Source: Moritella sp. 24
GTDB taxonomy: Bacteria > Pseudomonadota > Gammaproteobacteria > Enterobacterales > Moritellaceae
Length of the DNA stretch: 64,000 nt
Direction of reading: 5' to 3'
Assembly (NCBI RefSeq): GCF_018219155.1
Contig: NZ_CP056123.1
Location: 2,179,505 to 2,243,504, forward strand
Numbering within the stretch: the first letter of the stretch is position 1; each line of letters opens with the position of its first letter. The position numbers were made by a program, and so were the translations under genes. Of this stretch, positions 18,181 to 27,641 are shown piece after piece. Below the pieces are notes generated by a model that had not been told where the DNA came from, did not search any database, and was given only the letters and a program-made list of their open reading frames with translations.

Positions 18181-19218
18181 TTGATACTAGCGAAAATGAT
18201 AGCAATTACCGGTATAGCAATCTCATTAAATTCTTTTGCCAATGATAAAGTGATCGCAGATACATCTCTAGCGCCTGAAGTTAAGCCTTATATTGTTGGC
18301 GGTGTAGACGGAAAAGCATTGGAACTGCCTTGGCAGGTATATATAGAAATAATAAAAGACGGTAATACCTATGCATGTGGTGGCACTCTCATTACTGACA
18401 CTTGGGTTGTTACCGCTGCGCATTGTTTGAATGGACAAAGTGATCAATCTGGTTTTTTCCCTGTAAGTAGACATCAAGTTACCGTGTATACAGGAGGTAT
18501 TGATCGTTCATTCCGTGGTGATATGGTGAAACATACAGTGACCACATTAAGTGCTTTCCCACTTTATGATGCGATGCGAAATACAGGTGATATAGCGCTC
18601 CTACAATTATCCTCACCGGCTGTATCACCAGCTCAGCCTATAAAATTAATGGATAGTCATTTACAGATTGATGCAGATATAGAATTTGACGCAGCAACAG
18701 AAAATAACCTGATCTTATCGGGATGGGGTCGTACATCGACAGACGGTACACAAAGTACAGACACGTTACAAAAAGTGGCGTTGAATGGTGTCTCAGATCA
18801 TTCGTGTGCTTTAGCGTGGGGTTGGCCTCAACCTATAGATAGTCTCATTTGTGCTAACGCTTTTAATCGAGGGTCTTGTAGTGGCGATTCGGGTGGACCC
18901 CTTATATGGCAAGACAAAAATGCTAAAAGTGATAATGACCTTGGCTATCGACTCGCAGGTGTAGTGAGTTTTGGTAACTCTAGGCAGTGTGCGTTAAATA
19001 TATTACCGGATGCCTATACGCAAGTTAGCTCCTTTATTGATTGGATACAGACAGAAATCAATAAAACGGGTTTTTATCAAGCACCCGAGCCTTCTTTTAC
19101 GCAGGATATTTTTACTATTGATAATAATCGACTACCAATGGCGAAAGAGGGCGGTGGTATTGGCTATTCCTTTTTGCTTATGCTAACAGGGTTACTCTTC
19201 TTCCGCCGTAAGCCTTAA
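18181..19218 (+). CDS. Secreted trypsin-like serine protease with GlyGly-CTERM tail
   Basis: An S1-family endopeptidase exported from the cell, 345 aa. A short signal peptide (ITGIAISLNSFA) is followed by a propeptide and the activation site YIVGG near residue 38. The catalytic triad is complete: His in TAAHC near 80, Asp in DIALLQL near 139 and Ser in GDSGGP near 237. The C-terminus KEGGGIGYSFLLMLTGLLFF ending RRKP is a GlyGly-CTERM signal, expected to be cut by rhombosortase after type II secretion. The start is TTG at 18181 with AAGGGG 8 bases upstream; ATG at 18196 is an alternative. Confidence 0.92.
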   Translation: MILAKMIAITGIAISLNSFANDKVIADTSLAPEVKPYIVGGVDGKALELPWQVYIEIIKDGNTYACGGTLITDTWVVTAAHCLNGQSDQSGFFPVSRHQVTVYTGGIDRSFRGDMVKHTVTTLSAFPLYDAMRNTGDIALLQLSSPAVSPAQPIKLMDSHLQIDADIEFDAATENNLILSGWGRTSTDGTQSTDTLQKVALNGVSDHSCALAWGWPQPIDSLICANAFNRGSCSGDSGGPLIWQDKNAKSDNDLGYRLAGVVSFGNSRQCALNILPDAYTQVSSFIDWIQTEINKTGFYQAPEPSFTQDIFTIDNNRLPMAKEGGGIGYSFLLMLTGLLFFRRKP

Positions 19219-19283
19219 ATTCATTATCACGATATATCTTTAAGCCTATACTTACGCTATACGACAATTATTAAGGCGTAAGT

Positions 19284-20183
19284 ATGCTTAGTTTTTTTAA
19301 ACGGTTGACTATTATTTTACTACTATTAACTGAAACCGTATATTCTAAATCATATCCCTTGCCTGAAACAAACTCTAGATTAATTGGTCATCGAACGCAG
19401 CATAAAGTTGTTGTTGGAGATTATTTCCATTCAATTTCTAAGTCTTATAATATAGGTATGATTGCACTCATGGCATCTAACCCAAGTGTTGATCCTTTTT
19501 TACCGCCGCCAGATACTATTCTTGAGCTGCCTACCTATATGTTACTGCCTGATGCTGAATATAAAGGCATTGTCATCAACTTACCTGAATTGAGATTATA
19601 CTACTTCCCTAATAATTCAGATGAAGTCCATGTATTTCCGGTGGGGATTGGTCGAGAAGGTCGAAAAACACCAAAAATGAATAGTTTTATTAAGACGAAG
19701 CTTAAAGACCCTGTTTGGACGCCAACAGCAAAAACACGGGCCGAATACCTAGAAAAACACAAAACGGTCTTACCTCAGATCGTTCAAGCTGGTGAGCACA
19801 ATCCTTTAGGAAATTTTGCTTTGCAGTTGGCTTACGGGAAAAGTAATTACCTTATTCATGGGACTAATCAAAATTTTGGTATTGGCATGCGAATTAGTGC
19901 AGGGTGTATTAGAATGAATCCTGAGGATATCGAATGGCTATATAATAATGTGACAGTGAATGAACCTGTAAAAATCATCAATAACTCGATTAAGTTGGCA
20001 TTAGAACCCAATGGACAGCTCCTATTAGAAGTTCATTCGCCTCTCTCTTCCGAAACGCCCGATAAAGAGGTTGATTCAGTGGATATCATGAATCAGTTCA
20101 GTGATAGAAGTCGTATCGATAAAAATGCAGTTAAAGAAGCGCTACTTTTTCATACGGGATTACCTATTGATGTGACCATCTAG
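19284..20183 (+). CDS. L,D-transpeptidase (YkuD/ErfK family) with LysM-like N-terminus
   Basis: A periplasmic enzyme of 299 aa that forms L,D cross-links in peptidoglycan or attaches Lpp to it. A signal peptide (LTIILLLLTETVYS) is followed by a LysM-like segment (HKVVVGDYFHSISKSYNI, residues 36-54) and a YkuD domain. The catalytic signature is HGTNQNFGIGMRISAGCIRM with Cys near residue 208, which fits the ErfK/YbiS/YcfS group. The Lpp homologue lies in the next locus, which suggests a functional link. The ATG start is preceded by AAGGCG. Confidence 0.9.
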   Translation: MLSFFKRLTIILLLLTETVYSKSYPLPETNSRLIGHRTQHKVVVGDYFHSISKSYNIGMIALMASNPSVDPFLPPPDTILELPTYMLLPDAEYKGIVINLPELRLYYFPNNSDEVHVFPVGIGREGRKTPKMNSFIKTKLKDPVWTPTAKTRAEYLEKHKTVLPQIVQAGEHNPLGNFALQLAYGKSNYLIHGTNQNFGIGMRISAGCIRMNPEDIEWLYNNVTVNEPVKIINNSIKLALEPNGQLLLEVHSPLSSETPDKEVDSVDIMNQFSDRSRIDKNAVKEALLFHTGLPIDVTI

Positions 20184-20259
20184 ATGGAGCTGTTCTATAT
20201 CGTCTAGGGGGAATAGGCTAACAATGATCCTGTTAACCCATTCTAGATAATGATATGTG

Positions 20260-20529
20260 CTATTTACTGTATGATGCCGCTATATTATCAATACGTGAGT
20301 TAGCTCTTTGTGCTTCTTCTGAAGCTTGTTGTGCTGCAGCGGTAGCAGATTCAACACCTGATTTCATACTTCCTTGTTCAGATTCTAACATTTGTACTCT
20401 GGAGGTTAATTTACTGACTTGAGATGTTAAGCTGCCCACATTTTTTTGGAGATCGGCATTATTATTTGCGCACCCTCCAAGTAGCGCTGTCGTTAAAATA
20501 GCGCCAGTAATGAGTAATTTATTATTCAT
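20260..20529 (-). CDS. lpp: Major outer-membrane lipoprotein (Lpp-like)
   Basis: An 89 aa lipoprotein: a signal peptide with lipobox LLGGC (Cys near residue 19), then heptad-rich NVGSLTSQVSKLTSRVQMLES and an Ala-rich helix typical of the Lpp trimeric coiled coil, ending in SYSK. The C-terminal Lys is what L,D-transpeptidases couple to peptidoglycan in E. coli Lpp. The ATG at 20529 is chosen because GAAGAGG lies 9 bases upstream and the signal peptide starts there. The frame is open upstream to 20583, but that part lacks a signal-like sequence. Confidence 0.88.
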   Translation of the reverse strand: MNNKLLITGAILTTALLGGCANNNADLQKNVGSLTSQVSKLTSRVQMLESEQGSMKSGVESATAAAQQASEEAQRANSRIDNIAASYSK

Positions 20530-20751
20530 GGAAATACCTCTTCCTGTTAGTTCTAGAACATTTACGCGAACTTTATCTATCACACAGTTAAGTATGTCAG
20601 AGGTTTGTTAATTTGCCACTTTAAACACTATTGTTTTTAAGGCAATTAATTATATCGAAGTATTTATTAATGATGCACTATCATTCTTATAGCCTTGTTG
20701 CTTACATATGTTTATGATGATATTTACATTGCCGAAGTCAAACGGAGATTT

Positions 20752-21789
20752 ATGACTATTAAGTACTTAACAGGGATTGTTATAGTTGCGCATATTGTGG
20801 CTGGACAATCAGCTTTTGCTGAAGACAGTCTCTTCACTTTTCCTCATGAGTTGGATTACTTTAGTCCAGAAAAACAAAAAGAAGATCAAATTAATGCGTG
20901 TATGTCTTCAAATGTAGCGTCAGCAAAAGATGGCATGACGATTGAAGATCTGAGAGAGTTTTGCAGTACCTTAAATCCAGATCCACTTGTACAACGTCGA
21001 GCATTAGAAAAAAGCGCTGAAAATAATCCATTTGCATTGATACCCTATAAGCCAAACTATATTCTACCTGTTACTTATTCCTCTGGGAGTACAGAACCTT
21101 ATAAAGCCCTAGATACTGACTGTGACTTTGATGATATAGAGGTAAAGTTTCAAGTATCCTTAAAATATATTGTAGCAGAGGACATAGGGACACCGGGGCT
21201 GGATGTTCAGCTTGCGTTTACTGCTGCGAGTTGGTGGCAAGCTTATAACTCTGATAGCTCTTCACCTTTCAGAGAAACGAATTATGAGCCCGAGATTATT
21301 ATACAGTATGCTGAACCTTGGGACTTATTTGGCTTACCAGTTGCGATAAGCGCGATATCTTTAAATCATCAATCTAATGGACAAGCAGGTAGTTTATCTC
21401 GTAGCTGGAACCGTATCATAGGGACTTTAGCGTTTACGCATCACGATTTTGTTTGGGCTGTAAGAAGCTGGTGGCGTTTACCTGAAGAGGAAAAGGAAAC
21501 ACCTGATTCGTCACGAGGAGATGATAACCCTGACATTGAAAAGTATCTTGGTTATGGCGATCTTAATATGGTTTGGAAACTACCTTACAATAATAACTTA
21601 GATTTTAAATTACGAAATAATTTAAGGTCTGATAATAAAGGTTCAATTCAAGTTGGTTGGTCATTCCCACTAAGCAAGCATTTATTCGGTTATGTTGAGT
21701 ATTTCAATGGTTATGGAGAAAGCCTTATTTATTATAATCAATCCATATCTAGAATTGGTGTGGGGTTTAGGCTAACGAACTGGCTATAA
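20752..21789 (+). CDS. pldA: Outer-membrane phospholipase A (OMPLA)
   Basis: A calcium-dependent phospholipase A1/A2 in the outer membrane, active as a dimer when lipid asymmetry is lost. The 345 aa protein has a signal peptide (GIVIVAHIVAGQSAFA), a family-typical PYKPNYILPVTYS segment, and the catalytic region ISLNHQSNGQ (His and Ser) followed by SRSWNRI, with the partner Asn in the barrel. It ends in an amphipathic strand RIGVGFRLTNWL. The ATG at 20752 is preferred over the upstream TTG at 20695 because CGGAGA precedes it and the signal peptide starts there. Its 3' end overlaps the convergent PilZ gene by 6 bases. Confidence 0.95.
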   Translation: MTIKYLTGIVIVAHIVAGQSAFAEDSLFTFPHELDYFSPEKQKEDQINACMSSNVASAKDGMTIEDLREFCSTLNPDPLVQRRALEKSAENNPFALIPYKPNYILPVTYSSGSTEPYKALDTDCDFDDIEVKFQVSLKYIVAEDIGTPGLDVQLAFTAASWWQAYNSDSSSPFRETNYEPEIIIQYAEPWDLFGLPVAISAISLNHQSNGQAGSLSRSWNRIIGTLAFTHHDFVWAVRSWWRLPEEEKETPDSSRGDDNPDIEKYLGYGDLNMVWKLPYNNNLDFKLRNNLRSDNKGSIQVGWSFPLSKHLFGYVEYFNGYGESLIYYNQSISRIGVGFRLTNWL

Positions 21790-22152
21790 TTTAGGGATCA
21801 CTTGAGCGAGATGCTTTATATCCCTATGTAAAAGTGCTTCATCGGCTAAATTTAGTTGCACTAAACGGCGTAATTCCGAGATGCTATTTATATCAATGCG
21901 TGTACAGCGCATTCCTAAGGTATGCTTTTCATTATGGATGAGCATTGCCTCCATGATAATCACTTGTTCCTGATTTAGCTTAATTGATAGGGTCATGAGT
22001 TGATTAATATTAAATACTACATTTCTTGGTTTGGTGCAGGAAAGTCCACGTAAAGATAAATCGATAACATTTGTCGTCCACTGGTGTCCATTACAGGTCA
22101 ATGAAGCGTCGTGATTAAATAGGACTCGTTGAAATTGACGATTGTCTATCAT
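21784..22152 (-). CDS. PilZ domain c-di-GMP receptor protein
   Basis: A 122 aa single-domain PilZ protein. It has the c-di-GMP binding motifs RxxxR (RQFQR, residues 5-9) and DxSxxG (DLSLRG, residues 31-36), followed by the beta-barrel strands. Such proteins pass the c-di-GMP signal to motility or envelope targets, but the target cannot be told from sequence. It is convergent and overlapping with pldA, and divergent from the EAL-domain gene across a 354-base gap, so two c-di-GMP genes share an intergenic region. Confidence 0.88.
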   Translation of the reverse strand: MIDNRQFQRVLFNHDASLTCNGHQWTTNVIDLSLRGLSCTKPRNVVFNINQLMTLSIKLNQEQVIIMEAMLIHNEKHTLGMRCTRIDINSISELRRLVQLNLADEALLHRDIKHLAQVIPKL

Positions 22153-22506
22153 AATTGCACCTATTTATTAGTTTATATAACTTAATATTTTAGGTTAAAA
22201 ACCATGAATTTGCTGGTGGTATGTCACGTAATCTGATTATTAAATGGGTATTTTTCATACTACCTGGTATAGGTTCACAACTGTACGATATTACATCAGT
22301 TTAATACAGCAGCTAATTATTTATAATAGCCTTAATAAAGCATTGTTCAATATAGATTATAATTCTATTACACACCTTATTATTTGAATTTATAAATATT
22401 GCTTATATAAAGTTAGCGCTGCTTTGTGACACAGTGTTGTTGCTAAAAAGATGATGGTGTAAAGTAGCACGACGAATAGATAGCTTATGCTTATGAGTAA
22501 TTAAAT
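22153..22506. other. Intergenic region between the PilZ and EAL genes (354 bases)
   Basis: AT-rich, no ORF with a ribosome binding site. It must hold the two divergent promoters; nothing more specific was recognised. Confidence 0.5.
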
Positions 22507-24150
22507 ATGCGAATTGAAGATACATTTTTACCTGTTTTAATTATCCAAAATGGACAAATTAAGTCTTGTAACCAAGTATTTTCAAAACTCGTTGGTCTGA
22601 CCTGTTCAGAGTTACAAAAAGCAACGTTGGATAATGTATTAGTATTCGATTATAAAGACGCCAGTCATGACATAAATGAATTAATCAAAACTGCTTGTAA
22701 TAGAAATAATAGCGATGAAGGATGTCTTATTACCGGTCAGCTTATTGACTGTAATTTCTACCACTTAAAAGTAGAGTTGCACTGCCAACAATTAGAGCAG
22801 GGTTATATTAAATTATATTTTAACGTTATTGAAAATAAAGCCGTTGATCCAATCAGTGGTTTACCAAATGGTTGGGCTATCAGCGCCCGTGCGACACACT
22901 TATTGAATTTGCCAAGTGAAGACGCCAAAGCAATGCGTTTGGTTATATTAAGTGTCGATAATTTCTCAACGATTAATTTTAGATATGGTTTTGATTCTGG
23001 CGATAATTACCTTGCTATCTTGGGGCAAAAGCTTAATAAACTGGTTAATCATGGTTTATTAGTTCGCTTTTCAAATGCTCGGTTTGGTATTCTGATGGAA
23101 AATGAGCTCGACTTATGTTCTTCCGACTTTAAAATTCAGGTCTCAAACTTCTGCCAACATCTATGTGACTCATCATTAGGCCAATTAACGCTTGATAATG
23201 GTATTACCGTAAACAAATCGATCAGTATTGGTATCAGTTCGGAACATATTGAATATAGCAGCTATTTTTCAATGGAAGTCGCTGCTGAAACTGCAATGCG
23301 TGAAGCTGAGCGTCATAGTGACTCATATTATTACTTTTCATCGCTCACGATGGCCCCAGATTTAGTGACAAGTAAACTTATTATTGATGAGTTCCCCAAT
23401 GCAATCGATAAATCACTTATTCGAATTCACTATCAACCTCAATATGATCTTGCCACAAATAAGCTGGTGGGGTTTGAAGCCTTATCTCGCTGGATACATA
23501 AAGACTTAGGGTACATTGCTCCGGATGTTTTCATCAAGATATCAGAAGATATAGGACTTCATTTTGAGTTCGATTTATGGGTCTTCACAAAAGTCTGTAA
23601 TCAAGTGGTGGATTGGCAATCTGCGGGAATATATACACCTAAAATCGCGATTAATATATCATTTAAAACCCTTGAAATGACAACCTTTGTCAGCCGATTA
23701 GAGGCTATTATTGAATCAACAGGTTGCTCAAAGGATTTACTGGAAATTGAAGTCACCGAAACTGCCTCTATCACTTATATGGACATTTTAATTAATAATG
23801 TTAGGGCTGTTCGTGATCTCGGGATTTCTGTCGCAATCGATGATTTTGGTACGGGCTATTCATCCCTTAGCCTTATTAGAACATTGAAGGATTCACTTGA
23901 TACGTTGAAGATTGATCGATCACTCGTTGCCGATATATGCGATTCTAAGTTAGATAAAGAATTCGCTAGAAAGATTATTGGCTTGGGAAAAATTTTAGAT
24001 GTGAAAGTACTCGCAGAAGGTGTCGAAACGTTAGCGCAACGTAATCTATTACAAGCTTTAGGCTGTGATTATGCGCAGGGATATTACTTTGACAAAGCGT
24101 TGACGAAGTCAGGGGCTGAGAAACTCATCCAAAATAAGGATACCCATTAA
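22507..24150 (+). CDS. EAL-domain c-di-GMP phosphodiesterase with PAS and degenerate GGDEF domains
   Basis: A 547 aa cytoplasmic signalling protein. A PAS-like domain (LPVLIIQNGQIKSCNQVFSKLVG, residues 8-30) precedes a GGDEF-fold domain starting at DPISGLPNGWAI. In place of GGDEF the site reads SNARF (near 190), so cyclase activity is not expected. The EAL domain looks active: GFEALSRW near 321, then INISFKTLE, LEIEVTETA, IDDFGTGYSSLS and KVLAEGVET, matching the Mg-binding and catalytic pattern. It probably degrades c-di-GMP under PAS control. No transmembrane segment is seen. Confidence 0.9.
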   Translation: MRIEDTFLPVLIIQNGQIKSCNQVFSKLVGLTCSELQKATLDNVLVFDYKDASHDINELIKTACNRNNSDEGCLITGQLIDCNFYHLKVELHCQQLEQGYIKLYFNVIENKAVDPISGLPNGWAISARATHLLNLPSEDAKAMRLVILSVDNFSTINFRYGFDSGDNYLAILGQKLNKLVNHGLLVRFSNARFGILMENELDLCSSDFKIQVSNFCQHLCDSSLGQLTLDNGITVNKSISIGISSEHIEYSSYFSMEVAAETAMREAERHSDSYYYFSSLTMAPDLVTSKLIIDEFPNAIDKSLIRIHYQPQYDLATNKLVGFEALSRWIHKDLGYIAPDVFIKISEDIGLHFEFDLWVFTKVCNQVVDWQSAGIYTPKIAINISFKTLEMTTFVSRLEAIIESTGCSKDLLEIEVTETASITYMDILINNVRAVRDLGISVAIDDFGTGYSSLSLIRTLKDSLDTLKIDRSLVADICDSKLDKEFARKIIGLGKILDVKVLAEGVETLAQRNLLQALGCDYAQGYYFDKALTKSGAEKLIQNKDTH

Positions 24151-24243
24151 ATTTAATTGTCATTATTTAATATTTTAAGGATAAATCACACTAAATGAGT
24201 GTCAGACCATAAAGTTAGATAATTATATTTAAAGGTGATAGGT

Positions 24244-24945
24244 ATGAATAAACATTTACTTGCTATATTTGTGGGTACTAGCACATTACTTTCTGCTGGT
24301 GTAATGGCTGCTGACGTAAGCTTTCCTCATTTAGAAACAACTGGGGTAGGTGAGGTAATCACGCAACCAGATATGGCAGTATTTTCTGTTCAAGTTTCTG
24401 AAATACGTAAAACAGCAAAAGAAGCCAAGGAAGCTGTTGATAGTGCAGTTGCTTCATTTAATGAGCGTCTAAGTCGTGATGGTGTTGTAAGGACTGATAT
24501 TAATAGCTCTAATATATCCCTACGTCCTGAGTATAATTATCAGAAAGATCAAGAGCCAAGCTTAATAGGGTATCGTGCAAACAGACATATAACTGTAACG
24601 GTTCGAGATTTAGATAAACTTAATACTTATTTAGATGGTGCGCTTGGTGACGGTATCAACAATATTAATAATATTGAATTGAAAGTGAGCAACGAATCAG
24701 AATTTATTGAGTTAGCCCGTCAGGCCGCTATTTCGAATGCGAAAGAAAAAGCACAGTCATTGGCTAAAGGTTTTGAGGAAGAAATCGAAGGCGTTTGGAA
24801 AATTACGTATCGAACAGCGCAGCCAAGACCGATATTAATGCGAGCAATGGCCATGGACGCATCGCCTAATATTGAGTCTACATATCAAGATGCTCAAATT
24901 GTCATTCGAGATCAAGTTGACGTTGTATTCCGTTTAGAAGATTAA
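24244..24945 (+). CDS. SIMPL domain (DUF541) periplasmic protein
   Basis: A 233 aa exported protein of the SIMPL/DUF541 family, which includes E. coli YggE; the role is poorly known, with links to oxidative stress. A signal peptide (LLAIFVGTSTLLSAGVMA) is followed by LETTGVGEVITQPDMAVFSVQVS, the usual beginning of the domain, and a C-terminal IVIRDQVDVVFRLED. The ATG at 24244 is chosen since AAAGGTG precedes it by 7 bases; a GTG at 24235 is in frame but overlaps that site. Confidence 0.88.
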   Translation: MNKHLLAIFVGTSTLLSAGVMAADVSFPHLETTGVGEVITQPDMAVFSVQVSEIRKTAKEAKEAVDSAVASFNERLSRDGVVRTDINSSNISLRPEYNYQKDQEPSLIGYRANRHITVTVRDLDKLNTYLDGALGDGINNINNIELKVSNESEFIELARQAAISNAKEKAQSLAKGFEEEIEGVWKITYRTAQPRPILMRAMAMDASPNIESTYQDAQIVIRDQVDVVFRLED

Positions 24946-24972
24946 TCGTTAGTACTAATATTCAGAAAGTAC

Positions 24973-25001
24973 AAAGCCACATAATCATCTTATGTGGCTT
25001 T
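24973..25001. terminator. Terminator between SIMPL and PL14-like genes
   Basis: A 12-bp stem AAAGCCACATAA/TTATGTGGCTTT with a TCATC loop between two convergent genes. It probably serves both. Confidence 0.8.
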
Positions 25002-25017
25002 AATTAAGTTGTATAAC

Positions 25018-25998
25018 TTATTTTGTATAACTTAAAGGTGCGGTACTGAGTACTACATTATCAAAATATGCTGTTGAATCTCTATCTACAGCCCAGTCAT
25101 CACTGTTACCACCATGCCATAATTGGAAGTATTGGTAATTAATCGCATATTTACGGTTTTCACCAAATGTCATGTTCTTACGCTCAAGTACTTTATAACC
25201 GTTAACGTAAATAGTCACAATACCGTTTGCTTGGTTTGCATCATTCATTTTCACATATTGTTCGATAAGGTATGTCTTTTCACGTTTGAACGAAAAATTC
25301 TTACCCTCGTGCTGATAATCAATTTCATCACCACAGGTTTTAGTCTTATCTTGATGGTAGAAGTAACCGATTGCACGACCGTCTTCACGGAACATTGAGC
25401 GTAAACTAAAGCCATCATCTTTACCAACAGCACTACAACCATCAGGCTTATTACTTGAATTAGGGTTTAGGCCCGCTAATCCAGGCATTTTTCCACCCAT
25501 AGAGAAGTCATAATCTTTACCGAATGTGATTTGATATGAAAAGTATAACTCTTCAAATTCATTTAAATCCTTACCTGCGGTAATACCTTTTTTGTAGTGA
25601 CCCTTAGGGTGGGTGACTGCTAATTGCTTAGAACCATTTCTATCGACAATATTTGCCTTACCAGTAACTTTACCCCATTCGTTGTTAAAGTCGGTATTGA
25701 ACATATCGGCAGTATATCCGCCATTTTGGCGATGATTAAAATCTATAGAATTAATAATATTTTTAGAGCTGTAATCAACACTTGGTACATCATCATGAAT
25801 GTTACCAGGTACTATAGGCGCCGGCTCTGTTCCAGGTTCCTCTGGTAGGATTGGATCAGTTACAGGCTCTTCAGGGATTACTGGAACTGTAGGCTCTTCA
25901 GGAGTTACTGGATCTGATTGCGTGTTATCACTTGAACTACCACCGCCACATGCGGTCAAAAATAAACTAGTAAAAATACAAAGTGTTAATTTTTTCAA
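25018..25998 (-). CDS. PL14-like polysaccharide lyase family lipoprotein, copy A
   Basis: A 326 aa secreted lipoprotein with a lipobox (LFLTACGGG), a 35-residue Pro/Glu/Val-rich linker (PEEPTVPVIPEEP..., residues 30-65), and a beta-jelly-roll domain resembling polysaccharide lyase 14-type proteins: SMGGKMPGLAGLNP, GFSLRSMFREDGRAIGYFYH and NGIVTIYVNGYKVLERKNM. It may cleave an alginate-like uronic acid polymer, but the substrate is inferred. The start is TTG (MKKLTL). It is about 80% identical by eye to the next minus-strand gene from the jelly-roll onward; only this copy has the long linker. Confidence 0.75.
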   Translation of the reverse strand: MKKLTLCIFTSLFLTACGGGSSSDNTQSDPVTPEEPTVPVIPEEPVTDPILPEEPGTEPAPIVPGNIHDDVPSVDYSSKNIINSIDFNHRQNGGYTADMFNTDFNNEWGKVTGKANIVDRNGSKQLAVTHPKGHYKKGITAGKDLNEFEELYFSYQITFGKDYDFSMGGKMPGLAGLNPNSSNKPDGCSAVGKDDGFSLRSMFREDGRAIGYFYHQDKTKTCGDEIDYQHEGKNFSFKREKTYLIEQYVKMNDANQANGIVTIYVNGYKVLERKNMTFGENRKYAINYQYFQLWHGGNSDDWAVDRDSTAYFDNVVLSTAPLSYTK

Positions 25999-26082
25999 AT
26001 CTGTCTCTCTAATTACTTAATAATGACTAAAAATCGCCACTATATTATTGATTAAATGAAGCTAATACTTAGAAGCATCCAT

Positions 26083-26115
26083 GCAAAATCATGGCCTTGC
26101 GATGGCAAGACCATG
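26083..26115 (-). terminator. Terminator after PL14-like copy B
   Basis: On the minus strand CATGGTCTTGC pairs with GCAAGGCCATG (11 bp with one U-G wobble) and is followed by ATTTT. The wobble favours the minus-strand transcript. Confidence 0.65.
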
Positions 26116-26153
26116 AGTTAACTTGTATTTGATTGTTTATTTAGAATAACTAT

Positions 26154-27053
26154 TTATTTAGAATAACTAAGAGGTGCAGAACTTAGTGCTACATTATCAA
26201 AGTAAGCGGTTGAATCGCGATCTACAGCCCAGTCACTACTATTGCCACCGTGCCATAGTTGGGTGTATTGATAGTTGATTGCATATATACCATTCTCTGA
26301 AAATGTCATATTTTTACGCTCAAGTACTTTAAAGCCGTTAACGTAAATAGTTACGATACCATTCGCTTGGTTGGCATCATTCATTTTCACATATTGTTCG
26401 ATAAGGTATGTCTTTTCACGTTTAAACGAAAAATCCTTACCCTCGTGTTGATAGTCAATTTCATCACCACAGGTTTTTGTTTTATCTTGGTGGTAGAAAT
26501 AACCAATTGCACGACCATCTTCACGGAACATTGAACGTAGGCTGAAACCTTCATCTTCACCGATTGTTTTACAACCGTCTGGTTTCGCACTTACGTTTGG
26601 ATTTAGTCCTGCTAACCCAGGCATTTTTCCGCCCATAGAAAAGTCATAATCTTTACCGAATGTAATTTCATATGAGAAATAAACTTCGTTAAATTCGTTT
26701 AAATCTTTGCCCCCCGAAATGCCCTTTTTATAATGGCCTTTAGGATGAGTTACCGCTAACTCTTTAGAACCATTTCGGTCAAGAATATTGGCGTCACCTG
26801 TAACACTTCCCCATTCATTATTAAAATCTGTATTAAACATATCAGAGGTGTATTTGCCATTTTGACGACCATCAAAATTGATGTGGTCAATCATAATTGA
26901 TGAATTGTTATAATTTACGTTTGGCACAACGTCATGAATTTTCGCAGGATCAAGCGGGTCTGTTTGCCCTGATTGATTATTCTCATCAGTACTTGAACCA
27001 CCGCATGCAACTAAAAATGAACCCGTGAAAACGCAAAGTAATAATTTTTTCAA
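26154..27053 (-). CDS. PL14-like polysaccharide lyase family lipoprotein, copy B
   Basis: A 299 aa paralogue of the downstream copy A. It has a lipobox (SFLVACGGS), a short Asn/Asp/Gln linker instead of the Pro/Glu linker, then the same domain with SMGGKMPGLAGLNP, CKTIGEDEGFSLRSMFRED and TKTCGDEIDYQHEGKDFSF. The start is TTG (MKKLLL) with AGGGG about 8 bases upstream. A hairpin with U-rich tail follows it, so the two copies are probably separate transcripts. They most likely arose by tandem duplication and then diverged in the linker. Function as a lyase is inferred from the fold. Confidence 0.75.
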   Translation of the reverse strand: MKKLLLCVFTGSFLVACGGSSTDENNQSGQTDPLDPAKIHDVVPNVNYNNSSIMIDHINFDGRQNGKYTSDMFNTDFNNEWGSVTGDANILDRNGSKELAVTHPKGHYKKGISGGKDLNEFNEVYFSYEITFGKDYDFSMGGKMPGLAGLNPNVSAKPDGCKTIGEDEGFSLRSMFREDGRAIGYFYHQDKTKTCGDEIDYQHEGKDFSFKREKTYLIEQYVKMNDANQANGIVTIYVNGFKVLERKNMTFSENGIYAINYQYTQLWHGGNSSDWAVDRDSTAYFDNVALSSAPLSYSK

Positions 27054-27641
27054 ATGAGCCCCTATATCGACGTTGTTTGATTTGTGAGCATACTAGCGTC
27101 ATTTTTTGACCAGCACAACACCTCGACAATGCGCGATATTATATTTTATAACTGTAAGTTATTGGTTTCAGTTTCTAAGTATTTGATAGGAAAAGAAGTA
27201 AAAAAATTTAAAAAAAAGAGCAAATAATAGTGTGAAATTCCAAAATTGTGCTATCTGAAGTGTTTTATCTAATGTAAAGGACTTTGTTACCGGTAAACGT
27301 CTATTGATTGGCACTGTGTAAAATAACAATATTTGATGATTATTTTGCTATTTAGAAGGGGTCGTAAAAGTTGCTAGCGATAATTATTGAGTGAAAAACA
27401 AGCAGGGATGTTTCGGTTTAATATTCAATATATAACTTTAAGTGCTATGTTTGATGATGGTACTTACTTTAATCACGTTCTTAATTATTCATTAGATGTC
27501 TCTTATTTCTTCTATACGGAGGAATTTTCATTGAGCGTAATTATTACTAGATAGTAAAAATAACTTACATAATAGGTATATTATCATTTGTTGTAAAAGA
27601 AATATAATTGGAACCATTTTACATATTATAAGAGGTTCAAC
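27054..27641. other. Intergenic region upstream of the bestrophin locus (588 bases)
   Basis: Very AT-rich and without a convincing gene. It carries a short palindrome TTACCGGTAA near 27288 and several A- and T-rich runs. The last bases hold the ribosome binding site of a small leader ORF. Confidence 0.5.
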
